Under the pieces are notes generated by a model. That model saw nothing but the letters and a program-made list of their open reading frames with translations, did no database searches and was not told the origin of the DNA. The translations under genes and the position numbers were made by a program. DNA of 64,000 nucleotides from Nageia nagi (lineage: Eukaryota; Pinophyta), in NCBI GenBank assembly GCA_050084985.1, contig JBITNC010000001.1:124248001-124312000 (forward strand), in the 5' to 3' direction. This document shows, in pieces, positions 1 to 11,240 of the stretch (position 1 is its first letter; the number at the start of each line of letters is the position of its first letter).

Positions 1-1074
1 CAAACCTAGAGATGGAGAAAGAATAGCTCTTACAATAATAAAACTTATTTCATATTTGTATATATTGAACTATGAATGCTTTGTTGTTGTAATTTTAGCT
101 TTAAATATATGATACTACATTTAAATGCATGAATATTTTCTACTAATAGTGACTATTGTAGAGAAGCTAGAGGATTTTCCTTAGAGATTTCAATGCAATC
201 CCACCCTTATGTATTAATTGCAAGTGAACCTTCAAGAATTATAGGAAAAATGACTTCATTATGAGTTTCAATATATCTTTCATATACTGATTTGTACACA
301 TGAAGAATTTATATTGTTAAGAACACCCACTTGGTCATTTTGCTATAATAGGCCTAGTTTTGAAACTAATATGAGTTAATGTTGAATTATGAAGTTATCA
401 AATGGGTAGAATTAAACATTAGTAGACTATATAAATATTTACAAATTATGATTATGGTACATAGTGTACTTAGGATAAGCTATGAAAAAGTTGTATCTTA
501 GGCTTGTGATAGTTGTAATGTTTAAAGACTCTATTCTAGTCTTATTTAAATAATATATGGAGATTCATATTAGATGAAGTATGTGTGTATTTCTTAATTA
601 TTTCCATTCATACACTAGAATTATAAGTTGACAAGTCTATGGGATAAGAGTTTAGTTTGAATTTTATGTTGGACATAGTTATCTTATTTTTCCTTTATTG
701 AATCTCATTGCTACTTATATAATCTTGAAACACTTTTGAATAAGAGAGGAACTTGGTTCATTATACTTGTATTCTCTATGATGGATGTTGTATATGATTA
801 TTTAGTTATTTCATATATATTTATTGTTAACACATAAAAATGAATTTATGTTCTTAAATCAATAAATTAATGAAAACATGCTTGGTCTAAATATATGTCT
901 TGAAAGTCTTAAAGTGATAATATCAATGTTTGTCTTAAATATGAATTTTATAATGATTATCTTGAATATTGCATATATTTGAATTTAAATTATCTTATTT
1001 ATTGGTATGTTTATCTTGAATGTTGTGAATTAGCCTTGGTTATGTAAATGCATCTGACCCATGGGTTGTATTAT
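1..1074. other. AT-rich stretch without recognisable gene
   Basis: I see no open frame of note, no retroelement motif and no clear repeat partner inside the window. The base composition matches the old decayed transposon DNA around it, so it is probably ancient transposon residue, but that is inference. Confidence 0.4.
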
Positions 1075-1510
1075 CTATTATCTATATAAATAAGGGATCT
1101 AATAGTAAGTCCACATATCAAGGATACACATGATCCCATGTATGGTCTTGTAGTGGCAACCCCTTAAGGTATCTCTTGGTACCACCTACAAGGCTATGGT
1201 TTGTGTACTTCCTTTCGCGAGCTATCCTGACATCCATGATCTATTCTGATATCACACTACTATCTGAGACATCCGTATTGAAGTTTTGGACTTGATCGAG
1301 AGGTTCAAGAATCATCAAACAAAGGCCATTGGTGCTCCTTTATGAACCAAAGAACACCATCGTGCTCTTATATCACTAAAATAGACCGCCTGCGATCTCT
1401 TTTTGCATCTTCATAGGCCACTACATTTTTGGAAGGGCAGCTCATCATCAGTACATTGCCAACATCTTCATCTTTCATTGTTAGGTACATTCCATGAGGT
1501 AAGTACACAA
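1075..1510 (+). promoter_or_regulatory. CpG-retaining patch with TATA-like box and splice-donor-like site
   Basis: A TATA-like string (CTATATAAATAAGGG, about 1,082-1,096) is followed by about 300 bases that keep several CpGs (for example CTTTCGCGAGC near 1,213 and CCGCCTGCGATC near 1,387), unlike the depleted surroundings. Near 1,497 the sequence GAGGTAAGTA reads as a strong splice donor. An open frame at 1,403-1,600 overlaps it but resembles nothing I know. This could be an LTR promoter region of an unidentified element or a non-coding transcript start. The call rests on short motifs only. Confidence 0.2.
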
Positions 1511-1889
1511 ATTATAGTCTTGGTTGGTACAATTACATTTCTGAATTGGTTATCTTATTCATTGTTATTAAGAATAAATTGCTATCTGTGGCTCAAATAA
1601 GATATATTGGGTTTGTAGATATTTACCTATTTATTTATTTGCACGCTCAATTTTATTTGTAAACACTTATATTATGATCTTTCAATGTGGAAAGTTAGCA
1701 AAAATCGTCATTGAGAATTCCATTATCTAATCAAATTCCTATTAAATTCTTTGACAACTTCATAGGAATGAGTCTTGTGAATGAAATGATAACTAAAAGA
1801 GCAGACTTTAGAATTTTAACATGTTGTTAAACTAGATAATATTTGGCTACATTTCCTTTAAAAAAAATTATGTTATTAGTTGCAATGTG
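1511..1889. other. AT-rich stretch, nothing recognised
   Basis: No coding motif or repeat partner was found. It lies between the CpG-retaining patch and the first copy of the ~700 bp repeat. Confidence 0.35.
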
Positions 1890-2596
1890 TGATTAGACTT
1901 GTAATGCATCTTGGTGTATGTAGATATCATTAATAATGCTAAAGATTAGGTGATGTTTAATAGTTCAACTTGACTATAGTGATAAAGTGTAATCCATTCA
2001 TTGTGACCAAACTCTTTGTAAAATATCTTAAAGGTATTGCACCTAGTAGTTACTCTATGGATAATTGATAGAAATGTTGTAATCTAACTTAATAAGTGAA
2101 AAACTTATTTAGTCTAAATATGCAATAAAAGTTTATGATGTAGTTAAAGTTGTTGATCTAAGACTCTAAGTTAAAATGAGTATCTTTGTTCTATTCTTGA
2201 GTATATGAGAATGAATAAGATTTAGTTATTCCAAACAAGGAGTATTCCTAAGTTGTAAGTGATTGATCTTGTATGTTGATCAATCATCCTCTAAAATACC
2301 TCATCCAAATTAAAAGTATCTAGTAGTTGAATGTTGACTTACGATTTGTGAACCAAAGCAATGGTTTTATTTAATTATAGGTTTTTAAATGAAGACCTAA
2401 TGATCTTGTGATCAACAATTAACTCCAAAGGAAAACTTTGACAAAATCGAGTGCATTATGTAATGAATCCTCTAAATGAACATAGACTAATAAGTAATAC
2501 TTAGTAAATACAATTTTTTTCCTTTTATTTATAATGATCTATTAGGGTATGAATGAATTCTTAAGTTTAGTGGATCTAATATAGAAATATTAGCTT
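1890..2596 (+). repeat. ~700 bp direct repeat, copy 1
   Basis: This segment matches 8,388-9,089 in the same orientation, with shared strings such as GTGATAAAGTGTAATCCATT, CACCTAGTAGTTACTCTATG and GGGTATGAATGAATTCTTAA, and many substitutions elsewhere. The two copies bracket element A. The alignment stops well before the primer site of A on this side and starts about 550 bases inside the LTR predicted from A's polypurine tract on the other side. It therefore does not behave as a simple LTR pair. No coding sense was found in it. Confidence 0.75.
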
Positions 2597-3124
2597 AACC
2601 TTTGGAGAGATATGGATGTATATAGTCAAAACCATTAAATATTGAAACCCAAATCTATGTCTTGAATCTATAATAGATTCTAGTTTAAAACTTAGATAGT
2701 ATGATAAGACATCCAATAATTACTAATTCAAAACTTTTACTTGATTAGGAAAATTCTAATAAATAGAAATCAATCATTGAAATTCTAATGAAAACAATTG
2801 TAGATGTGTGTTGTTGTTCCTATTGAGGAATATTATCAAAACCCATAGATGGACTATGTTATCAAATAAGAAAATAGAAGGGTCTTATTCATAACTTATT
2901 CTCAAAATGAATAACTTATATGGTAATGATTCCAAATATTAGAATGGTAAAGATTCCATAAAAGAGTATTATGACTACAAAATTGTCTTAAATAGTAAGG
3001 TACATCTTTGTCCTCACATGTTGAAAATACAATTGCATGCATAAATACTTGTGTATTATGATGTCATTATTATGTGTTATGATAGATGTTTAAAAAAAAT
3101 GTACCTAAATATTGGTATATAACA
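2597..3124 (+). repeat. Possible 3' part of element A 5' LTR
   Basis: The stretch ends in ATATAACA directly before a primer-binding-like site, as the end of a 5' LTR should. I found no matching copy near 9,100-9,600, so assignment to an LTR rests only on position. Confidence 0.3.
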
Positions 3125-3126
3125 TT

Positions 3127-3138
3127 TGGTATCATACC
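3127..3138 (+). other. Primer-binding site, element A (initiator-Met tRNA type)
   Basis: TGGTATCATACC resembles the plant TGGTATCAGAGC site complementary to the 3' end of initiator methionine tRNA, two bases after an ACA that could end the LTR. Three positions differ from the usual form. Confidence 0.5.
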
Positions 3139-3227
3139 CCATGTTTTTGTAAAAGTCCTACCTATCTATATGAGTATCTCAAACATTATTTTTATTGCAA
3201 ATAAGAATGGTTAAAACTTGAAAGGGC

Positions 3228-4470
3228 ATGGGTAGGTTAGGGGTCATGGAAAGGGGTTAAGGAAGAGGTAAAAAACTCAAGCTCAACCAAGTATTTCAAA
3301 ATAAGATGATGCTTAGATCAGTCATAGTACTAATAATGTCCAAGCTATGTGTGTCCACCAACATGAGGGTATTGATGATAAGAGAGTTATCTATGATACA
3401 ACTATGGAATAGATGCAAAACTAACTATAAATAATTAATAATTAATTTCTTATCTCTTTAACTCTCAAATGGGAGTGAATGGGAAACTATCTAATGATCT
3501 CTTATAGTAGCAAAGTGCTCAAGTCATGGTAAGTTAACTAAGGATATCAGATATTTCCAACTATGAAAATTTAATGGCAAAAATATTGAAGAAGTTGAAG
3601 GGTGGTTCACTGAATTAGAATACAACTTTTCCATAAAAGGGTATTGTTCCAAATTAAAAATAGTAATAGCTAACTTGCACTTATCTAAGTGTTCTTCTAA
3701 ATGATGGAAGACTTATCTTAAAAAACTTTCCAAGCTAATTATAGATGTGGATTGGGATGAGTTTGTCAACCTCTTTAAGGATAGATACCTTACTAGTTAA
3801 TACTTTGTAGAAAAAGAAAATAATATTTTTAGATTGGAATAAAGAAAGCTCACTATGGAAGCATATTACCAATAGTATATCAAACTTCTCAATTACATGC
3901 CTACCTTTGAGAAGGATGAAAAACTAAAAACACAAAGGTTTATTCTAGGATTAGAGGCTAGAATTGGAACAACCATCAACCTTCATAAACTTGATTTAGT
4001 TTAGAAGGATTTCAACCCTATAAAAAGAGAACTAAACATGGTTACTTGGAAAGTGGCACTTGAACAATTTATAGAAGCCATAGCTAATCAAAAAAGGAAG
4101 ACCAAAAGAAGATCCAAGGACAAATGAGTTTTAATGAAAATTAGAAAAAGAAGCTAGTTGATGATGGAAAGAAAACTAAAAAGAAGGTACAAAGCCATCA
4201 CAACCAACAAAATAGGTCTAGTAAGAAGCAAAAGTAGGAGTATGATCCTCATAGAGATGGAAAAAGGAACAAACCCACTCTTAATGATGCCAATAATGAG
4301 AAAACTAAACCTAAGAATGGTTGTTATCACTATGGGAGACCACACTACCTTGCTCAATGCCTAAATAAGGAGCCTAGAGTTGATGATAGATCCTCTTCAA
4401 AGGAAAATCATTGCATTTATTTTACCACAAACAAGCAAAATCTAGATAGCCAAGCCTCCACCATCATGTT
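3228..4470 (+). pseudogene. gag: Element A gag (capsid and nucleocapsid), broken
   Basis: Gag builds the virus-like particle and packages the element RNA. A candidate start ATG is at 3,228. The capsid core reads in one frame from about 3,571 to 4,125, with landmarks KFNGKNIEEVEGWFTELE, DVDWDEFVNLFKDRYL and KTQRFILGLEARIGT, which fit the Retrotrans_gag family. In-frame stops sit where Gln or Arg is expected (for example LE-stop-RKL and YQ-stop-YIKL), consistent with CAA/CAG/CGA changed to TAA/TAG/TGA. A lysine-rich region follows, then a zinc knuckle at 4,322-4,360 (CYHYGRPHYLAQC) in which the second Cys is Tyr. It is non-functional as it stands. Confidence 0.75.
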
Positions 4471-4479
4471 GGAAGCTAA

Positions 4480-4880
4480 GATTTTCAAATAGTAAGTTTA
4501 CATTTTCATAAATTATGGAGCTACATAAAGATTCATCTCTTCTTACATAATTGATAAATTTTATGCAAAACTTAAAATAATGAAAGAACCCTAGAATGTG
4601 AAATTTACATACGATAAAATTTAAAAAGTTAAAAAACTTATGCTTGATGTTTAGATAACTCACAAAAATTTGAGTCCAAATTTCATTTGCATGTAGTCCC
4701 TCTACCTTCATATGAGGTTATTTTGGGCTTAGATTAGTTATATAAGGTTAAATCCAAGGTAAATATACTTGAGAGGTCTTTAAAAGTTATCAAATTACAT
4801 GGAGGAAAACTAGTTTTGCATAGCATTAAGAAAAAATTATGCATTCACCCCTTATCAGCCTTATAAATTACCAAATATTC
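4480..4880 (+). pseudogene. Element A retropepsin-like protease, broken
   Basis: This is the aspartic protease that matures the polyprotein. The active-site loop, normally D-S/T-G-A, reads INYGAT at about 4,508-4,525, so the catalytic Asp is Asn and the next residue Tyr; a stop follows at once. Near 4,701 the conserved LPSYEVILGLD is present, followed by TAG where the family has Trp. It lies between the zinc knuckle and RT, as expected. Several frameshifts separate the blocks. The identification is firm from position and the VILGLD block, but activity is lost. Confidence 0.65.
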
Positions 4881-4959
4881 CAAAAAGGGGTGTTAACTCT
4901 TTGTTTTCCATATTCATTCAGATGACCACATTGATAAAACTAATCTATTTAAGTTGTAT

Positions 4960-5985
4960 CTAGTTCTAAATAATTTTAGAGATGTTTTTCCTAACAAACT
5001 TCCCAAGATGCCACCAATTAGGGAGTTCAATTTCTCTAATGAATTATTACCAGGAGCTGAACCTATAACAAGAGTTACTTACCACATGATCACTTTGGAA
5101 ATGCAAGAACTCAAAATGCAATTGCAATAACTCAAAATGCAATTACAAGAACTCAAAATACAATTGCAAGAACTCTTAGATAAGGTACCAATAAAGTCTA
5201 GTGTGTCTCCTTGGGATGCTACAATACATTTTATGAAGAATAAGGATGGAACCATGAGACTTTGTATTGATTACAAAATAGTGAATAAGCTTACCATCAA
5301 AAATAGATACCGTCTTCCCAAAACCAATGAACTTTTTGACCAACTTCAAGGAGCCTATGAGTTCTTGCAGATAGATCTTAGATCTAGATACCACCAACTC
5401 AAGATCAAATATCAAGATACCTTGAAAACAAATTTCAAGACTTTTTATGGATATTATAAGTTTACCATTTTACTCTTTGACTTGACAAATACTTCAATAT
5501 CCTTTATGAACCTTATGAATAGTGTCTTTACAAGATACCTATATAAGTTTGTGTTGGTATTTTTGGATGATATATTAATCTATTCCAAAAATGAAGAGGA
5601 ACATATTTTGCACCTTAAACCACCTTGGAAATTTTGAGAAGAAATAATTTGTATAGAAAATTATCAAAAAGTAAGTTTTTCACTCCATAGGTTCATTATC
5701 TTAGGCATATCATTTTAGCTAGTGGGCTAGCTATAGATCCTTAAAATATTAAGGAAATCATGGATTGGAATGCTCTAACTAATGTACCTAAAATTTACAA
5801 CCTCATGGGGTTAGCTAGTTACTATCATAAATTTGTAAAAGATTTCTCAAAAATAGCATACCCTATAACCCATATCCAAAAGATAAGTTTGTTTAGAATG
5901 AGAAGTGTGAATCAACCTTCTCTACTCTCAAACAAAACTTAACTTCAACTCCAATTCTAAAATTACCAGATCCTTAAAAGGATTT
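4960..5985 (+). pseudogene. pol: Element A reverse transcriptase, broken
   Basis: RT copies element RNA into DNA. The longest open piece (5,137-5,637) carries DGTMRLCIDYKIVNKLT, the palm segment LQIDLRSRYHQLKI, and the catalytic box VFLDDILIYS with both Asp codons intact at 5,566-5,571. The thumb and connection continue at about 5,640-5,900 in other frames (SGLAIDP, NLMGLASYYHKFVKDFSK). A stop at 5,635 and a frameshift after it break the protein. In SRYHQ the family has SGYHQ. Upstream, the fingers begin with a triplicated QELKMQLQ segment listed separately. Confidence 0.85.
5102..5175 (+). repeat. Three-copy 24 bp tandem repeat at the RT N-terminus
   Basis: About three copies of a unit like CAAGAACTCAAAATGCAATTG lie head to tail, encoding repeated QELKMQL. 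The period is a multiple of three, so the frame is kept apart from one CAA-to-TAA stop. It probably arose by slippage from a single QELK..LQELLDKG segment usual at this place in Ty3 RT. Confidence 0.85.
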
Positions 5986-6345
5986 CACTATATGTATATA
6001 TGTTTGCATTGAAGGTTTAGGTGGAGTGTTTATTTAGGAGGGCATTGTAGTGGCCTATGAGTCTCACTAACTCAAATATCATGAGAGGAATTATCCTATG
6101 CATAATTTGGTGCTAGTAGAAAATATACATTTACTCAAAATATGGCAATATTATCTATTGGATAGATATTTTTACCTTAAAACTAATCATCATAGTTTGC
6201 AATATCTATTCATCTATCCCTTGTTGAATGCTAAACAAAGGCATTGGATGAAATTTTTGGTAGAGTATTATTTGCAAATAGATTATATTAAGAGTAAAGT
6301 AAAAAAAGTAGTTGATGCACTTAGTATGAAAATATATACTTTGAT
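5986..6345 (+). pseudogene. Element A RNase H, broken
   Basis: RNase H removes RNA from the RNA:DNA hybrid during replication. The first block reads ICIYVCIEGLGGVF, where the family has DAS-EGLG, so the first catalytic Asp is lost. Then come VVAYESH, YHERNYPMHN (usually the block with a catalytic Glu) and KTNHHSLQYLF (usually TDH.SL). The open piece 6,098-6,433 ends with VVDALSMK, the boundary motif VADALSR that leads into integrase. Two stops precede this piece. It is clearly the Ty3 RNase H, inactive. Confidence 0.75.
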
Positions 6346-6429
6346 GTTAATTTCAAGTTACAAATCTAACCTAAAGGATAGAGTTTTAAACTACCAAATC
6401 AAGGATACTTTTTGCATTAATCAAAAGGT

Positions 6430-7500
6430 CTAAATTGAGCAAGGTTTGCAAGAAGTATTTACAATCAAGGATGATGGTCTGTTGTACTTTGGTGATATAT
6501 TAGTCATACCTTCAAAAGGAAACCTTAGGAGGCAAATTATATTTGAATTACATCACACTCCCTTCTTTTCCCATCTTATAGTTAATAAAATGAGGGAAAA
6601 TGCTAAGAAGCAATTTTACTAGCATGTGATGAAAAGGGATATTATGGATTATGTGGTTTGGTGTCTTGAGTGCCAGCAAGTCAAGAATGAGAGAATCAGA
6701 CCTTCCAATAGCCTACAACCTCTTGAAATACCATACCAAAAATGGTAGTCAATAACTATGTATTTTATAGTGGGCCTACCAAAAATCAATTTTCACCATG
6801 ATTACATTTTTATTGTGATATATAGACTCTCAAAGGTAGCCTATTATATTCATAGGAATGCTTCAAATGATGCCATTATGGTTGTTTGGAAATTTATGAA
6901 AGAAGTATTTAGGTTGCATGAGATTCCTAAAAGCATAGTATTAGATCATGAAAAACAAATTATCTCATAATTTTAGTAAACACTTCATAAGGAAATAGGT
7001 ACTAAGTTAAATTTTAGCATAATCTATCATCCTAAATTTAATGGAGAAATTGAGAGAGTTAATGAAATTTTGAAATATATGCTTCAAATGTATTGTATAA
7101 ATAATCCTAATAAATGGAAAGAATATTTAAATTTAGTAGATTTTTCCTATAAGAATGTATTTTATACATCCTTAGGAATTGCTCCCTTTGAATCTCTTTA
7201 TGGGTGAAAATATTAAACCCCTATTTCTTGAAGAACCTTAGAAGATAGAGTGGTCATTGGACCAAAGTTGATAATAAAAATGTAGGATCAACTCAAAAAT
7301 ATTCATAGTAAACTTAAAGAAACTATTGATAGGAGTAAAAATTTGGTTGATCTCAAGTGAACCCCTCAATAATTCTAGTTTGGAGATAAGGTATTTCTCA
7401 AGGTAAAACCTGGTAAGAATTAAATCAAGACCTCCAAATTGGTAACTAGGTTTGCTGGACCATTCACAATTCTACAAAGGCCAATCTAGTGGTTTATATA
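6430..7500 (+). pseudogene. Element A integrase core, broken
   Basis: Integrase inserts the DNA copy into the genome. The zinc-binding N-terminus shows ELHHTPFFSHL and CLECQQVK (about 6,545-6,690). In the catalytic core the first Asp block reads MYFIVGLPK, where the family has MDF, so Asp is Tyr; the second block IVLDHEKQIIS keeps Asp; the third, NGEIERVNEIL, keeps Glu. Then come APFESLYG and the C-terminal strands FGDKVFLKVKPG. Nonsense codons (for example TAG for Trp before SITMYF) and frameshifts interrupt it. Confidence 0.8.
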
Positions 7501-7559
7501 TTATAACTACCAGCTAATTTATCCAAAATTCATAATATATTTCATGTGTCCCTATTAAA

Positions 7560-7806
7560 TGAATATGTTCTCGATCTAACTCATGTTTGGGATGTGAACC
7601 AACTTGAGATGACAGAATCTCTTTCCATTAAAGTTAAACCTATCAACATTATGGGATATCAATCTAGAAAATCAAAAATTGTAAAATTGATGAATGCTTA
7701 GTACAATGGGATCCATTTTCTAAATTCAATGCTAATTGGGAAAGGGTAATAGATATGAAACTGCATTTTCCTAATTTATGGTCTCTAGAACAATCAAACT
7801 CATGAG
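7560..7806 (+). pseudogene. Element A integrase C-terminal chromodomain
   Basis: After the usual H-VFHVSLL-like boundary (here YFMCPY with shifts) the frame IDECLVQWDPF..NANWERV at about 7,683-7,760 matches the chromodomain pattern (hydrophobic-V-W-x..-x-TWE), then HFPNLW, and ends at TGA 7,804-7,806. Chromodomains in chromoviral integrases steer insertion to methylated histone H3 chromatin. The domain is recognisable but frameshifted relative to the integrase core. Confidence 0.7.
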
Positions 7807-7820
7807 ATTGAGTTCAATTC

Positions 7821-7833
7821 AAGGGGGAGAGTA
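7821..7833 (+). other. Polypurine tract, element A
   Basis: AAGGGGGAGAG just after the pol stop and three bases before TGTCATTGAC is a classic plus-strand primer and sets the expected start of the 3' LTR at 7,834. Confidence 0.75.
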
Positions 7834-8387
7834 TGTCATTGACTATTTTCTTTCACCTTCTTAATTATTTTATATTCTTTATTTAATAAGGTTCTAACTT
7901 CCATCATGGTTAATTACAAATTTTAAATATGATTAAACATGATTAATGGTAGGAATAGTAGAAGTAGGTATGGTAACACCCTTATTATTTTAAACCTACA
8001 ATTTGAAAATATTAAGTGTTAGATCATTAGACTAAAGAAAATATGGAAATTTAAATTAAATAAACTAATACCTAACCTACACTACTCCTGATCCTATTAA
8101 ACCTTTGAATTAATCTACATTTGATAAACATTCCCTTTCCCCTCTCAACAAGTGAAAGTGTGGAAATAAAAGATCTTCCCTAAAGAATGTTGTTTAGGTA
8201 GTGGGTTTCATCAAATGGAGCATGTTTTAGCATATAACATGTGCATCTTCTAAATATGTTGGTTTTGGAATTGTTCTTACAATTAATGCCATATGTGGTA
8301 ATTATATTCAAAATAAGTATTACTTTGGTTTTTTTGTAAACCCTAGATGAAGTTAAAAAGGAACATCATTTTGTCGGATTACAAAGT
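7834..8387 (+). repeat. Start of element A 3' LTR (inferred)
   Basis: It begins TGTCATTGAC directly after the polypurine tract. No gene is visible, and no corresponding 5' copy was found upstream, so only the left end is supported. Confidence 0.5.
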
Positions 8388-9089
8388 AGGAATTTAATGC
8401 ATATTGGTATATGTAGATATCATCAAGAATGCTAAAATAAGGTGATGATTTAATAGTTCAATTTGACTATAGTGATAAAGTGTAATCCATTCCCTTTGAT
8501 CAAACTCTTTGTAAATTCCTTAAAGGTCTTGCACCTAGTAGTTACTCTATGGATAATCAATAGATATGTTATAATATAACTTAGCAAGTGAAAATCTTAT
8601 TCAGTATAAATATATAATAAGATTTTATAATGTAGTTGAAGTTATTGATTAATACTTCAAGATAAAATGAGTAGCTTTTTTCTATTCTTGATTATATGAG
8701 AATGGATAAGATTTAGTTACTACAAACAAGGAGTAGTCCTAAGTTGTAAGTGAGTAATATTGTATTTTGATTAATCATCCTCTAAAATACCTCTTCCAAA
8801 TTAAAAGTATATAGTAGTTAAAAGTTGACTTTTGATTTTTGAAACCAAAGCAAAGTTTTTATTTAATTATAGGTTTTCTAAATGAATACCTAATGATTAT
8901 ATGATAAACACTTCACTTCAAAGGGAAACTTTGAAGGAACAAAGTGCATTATGGATTGAAACCTATAAATGAACATAGATTAATAAGTTATACTTAGTAA
9001 ATGGTATTCCTTGTACTTTTATTTATAATGTTTTATTAGGGTATGAATGAATTCTTAAGTTTAATGAATCTAATATAGAAATATTAGTG
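8388..9089 (+). repeat. ~700 bp direct repeat, copy 2
   Basis: Second copy of the segment at 1,890-2,596, same orientation, with scattered substitutions and small indels. It lies inside the span where the 3' LTR of element A should be. See copy 1 for why a plain LTR interpretation is uncertain. Confidence 0.75.
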
Positions 9090-9489
9090 TATATTCATAC
9101 ATATTTATCAAGAGAAATAAAGAAATTTTGCATTAGTACGCTATTTTTGGTAGCTATAGTGTTGTTGATATGATCTTATCCAAGTTTGTATAGAATATTG
9201 AAGTTTGATTTGGCAAAAATCAAGCAGTTTTGACACACACTTTACCCCCCTAAAGTGTGGTAGAATCATTAAGGAAAAGGAATTTATCAATTTTTTGATA
9301 GTATTTAGTTTTGGAAGAACTTTGATAGTTTTATCAGTTGTAGACATCACTAAAGAATTGGTGGAGTAAAAAAATGACAGTCCCAACTCTTTTTAGAAGT
9401 ATTCATTTTTGATAGACTTATAACAAAATAGAAAGGATGATATTTAGTCATAATTTTAGATTATTTCTCCACACATCACCATAATTCTA
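9090..9489. other. AT-rich stretch, nothing recognised
   Basis: No motif or repeat partner was found; the minus-strand open frame at 9,141-9,386 has no recognisable content. Confidence 0.3.
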
Positions 9490-9804
9490 AAGTCCGAAAA
9501 GGAGTGATTCATGTATTAGATTTTGATGAATCTTTTGGAGTCCAAAAACCTATAGATAATGTTGAAAGTCTAATGAAGGATAATTTCCTTCTAAAAGGTG
9601 ACCCTGATCACAAGAATTAATTCAAAGCTCTAGATATGTCAAAGTCATTTAGATGCATGGAAAATTACTTTGAGAGAGTTAAATATTTGGATTCATATAG
9701 TAAACCATATCAAATCAAACTTGATATGAAGTTAGTTATAAGTTCTTTTCATGTCAAAGTTTGTTATATATTACTTAGCACAGATTCCTTAACATGTAAA
9801 CTAT
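9490..9804 (+). pseudogene. Unrecognised coding remnant of ~105 codons
   Basis: One frame stays open for about 105 codons with a single TAA, which replaces what would be CAA. It reads like real protein, not random translation of AT-rich DNA, with acidic and basic residues well mixed: VLDFDESFGVQKPI, LMKDNFLLKGDPDH, FRCMENYFERVKYLD. I do not recognise the family. It could be a captured host fragment or an accessory part of a retroelement; it sits about 500 bases before the gag of element B. Confidence 0.35.
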
Positions 9805-10301
9805 AAACAAGAATATTTTGAAATGAAAAGGGGTCAAATACATTAATTTTTCTATTATTATGTATCTCCTCCAAGTTTTAATAGAAGATGAACTACTTCT
9901 TGATCTCTTGATTATGATTTTTCTTTCATTGTTCTTAAACTATTATGTAATTTATTTATCTATACTTCATAGGTTATGAAAAATTATTAGTCATTAATCC
10001 ACATTTGTAAAGCTTATATGCTATGTTTTAATTTAGAATTTCATGCTTAATTCGGAGGCTATTAAATAATATTATTTGACCAACTTGGATTTTGCTCCAA
10101 TGAATCCCCAGGCTAGTCTAGATTTGTTTAATTCTTTTCTGTGCACTTAGTAGCATAGCAATTAGATATTTTTTCTCTTAGTAAAGTTTAGTTATAATAG
10201 TATTTTCTTATATATTTTGTCTATTTGGTTTGATAAAGGAGCTAATCTTCTCTAGAAATGTTGTTTTTAGAAATAAGAATCATATACTTCAAAATTACTA
10301 T
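9805..10301. other. AT-rich leader region before element B gag
   Basis: This is where the 5' LTR and primer site of element B should lie. I could not find a primer-binding motif or a segment matching the region after element B. Confidence 0.3.
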
Positions 10302-11240
10302 TATGGCTTCGATCCCACATTCTAGTCAATAGTAGTATAATTATTTTTAATATGCTTAGTGGGATGATCTTTGACCTTATTTATACTATGCATGATACTT
10401 GTATCATGATGGTGACTTTGCTTGGATGAAAGTTGATATTTCTTGAAAAAGAATTGAGCCCAAGAAAAGATCCTCCAATAGAAAAAGGTCTTAGAATAGA
10501 AAAGCTAAAGAATCTTCTAGTTCTATAAGTCCTCTAATATTTGTTAGAACTTCCATAAAAAAATTCAATTCTCTCACAAATCTAATTCATATTTTGATCC
10601 CCACTACATTGAATTAAAGTTTTTCTCCCAGATGAAGGAATATAATCAACCAACCTATTAAAATGGTTCAGCAAGTCACACCTTGAGTCTACCTAGAGTT
10701 GAATGCTTTTGAAGCTCTTGATATTGCAAATCCCCATGAGATTCCAATGCATATAGCTAAAGCTTCACAACATTAGGTTGTTTATGGGAAGATCATGTAT
10801 GAGCACTATAAGATATCATGGAAATGGAAAAGTAGTATAACATTTTCCATGAAGATGTGATGCTCAAATTATTTGTTGTTTCTATCTCTAGTAAAGTTCT
10901 TGATTGGTATGGAATGCTTCCAATCAATTCCATATCCACATGGGTTGAACTTATAGAACCTTTGACTTTGGAGTTTAATGAAGTTGATGATGCTTACTCT
11001 TTGTTGTCTCTATTTACTATTATTCAAAGAGATCCTATGGAGAATTTATCATATTTCAACCTTAGATTTGTTAAATCTTGGGCTAGAATTCCTTTAGCTA
11101 TGAGACCACACTCTTCCATGGATTTAATATTTTATCTTAGATATTTTACTCCAAATATGGCTGCTAGAATCTAGATTACTAGACCTTAGTAATTTTTTGA
11201 GATATATAAATCCATCTTACAATCTAAAGTTGCCCTCATT
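10302..11240 (+). pseudogene. gag: Element B gag, broken
   Basis: A candidate start is ATGGCTTCGATC at 10,302. The N-terminal part is broken by stops. The capsid core lies at 10,857-11,174 as one open piece: LDWYGMLPINSISTWVEL, then SLFTIIQRDPMENLSYFNLRF and IPLAMRPHSSMDLIFYL. The W-Y-x-L-P-x-N-S-I-x-S/T-W pattern is typical of plant Ty3 capsids of the Tat/Athila side. It would form the particle shell. A Pro/Gln-rich stretch follows at about 11,265-11,440 (LAFPTPVPQLA). No intact zinc knuckle was seen before the duplicated segment. Confidence 0.75.

Larger units (their letters stand above)
3125..9089 (+). mobile_element. Element A: decayed Ty3 chromovirus
   Basis: The order primer site, gag with zinc knuckle, protease, RT, RNase H, integrase, chromodomain, polypurine tract is the standard Ty3 order on the + strand. 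Every domain is broken by nonsense codons or frameshifts. The LTR limits are not resolved: the polypurine tract predicts a 3' LTR from 7,834, but no clear 5' mate was found. The right-hand limit given here is the end of the flanking repeat, not a proven terminus. Confidence 0.75.

Noticed and set aside
1890-2596. Copia pol fragment as the identity of the ~700 bp repeat
   Set aside because: Translation in the frames I tried gave none of the conserved Copia integrase, RT or RNase H blocks.
4154-4711. Minus-strand frames at 4,154-4,357 and 4,442-4,711
   Set aside because: They are antisense shadows of the gag and protease of element A on the + strand.
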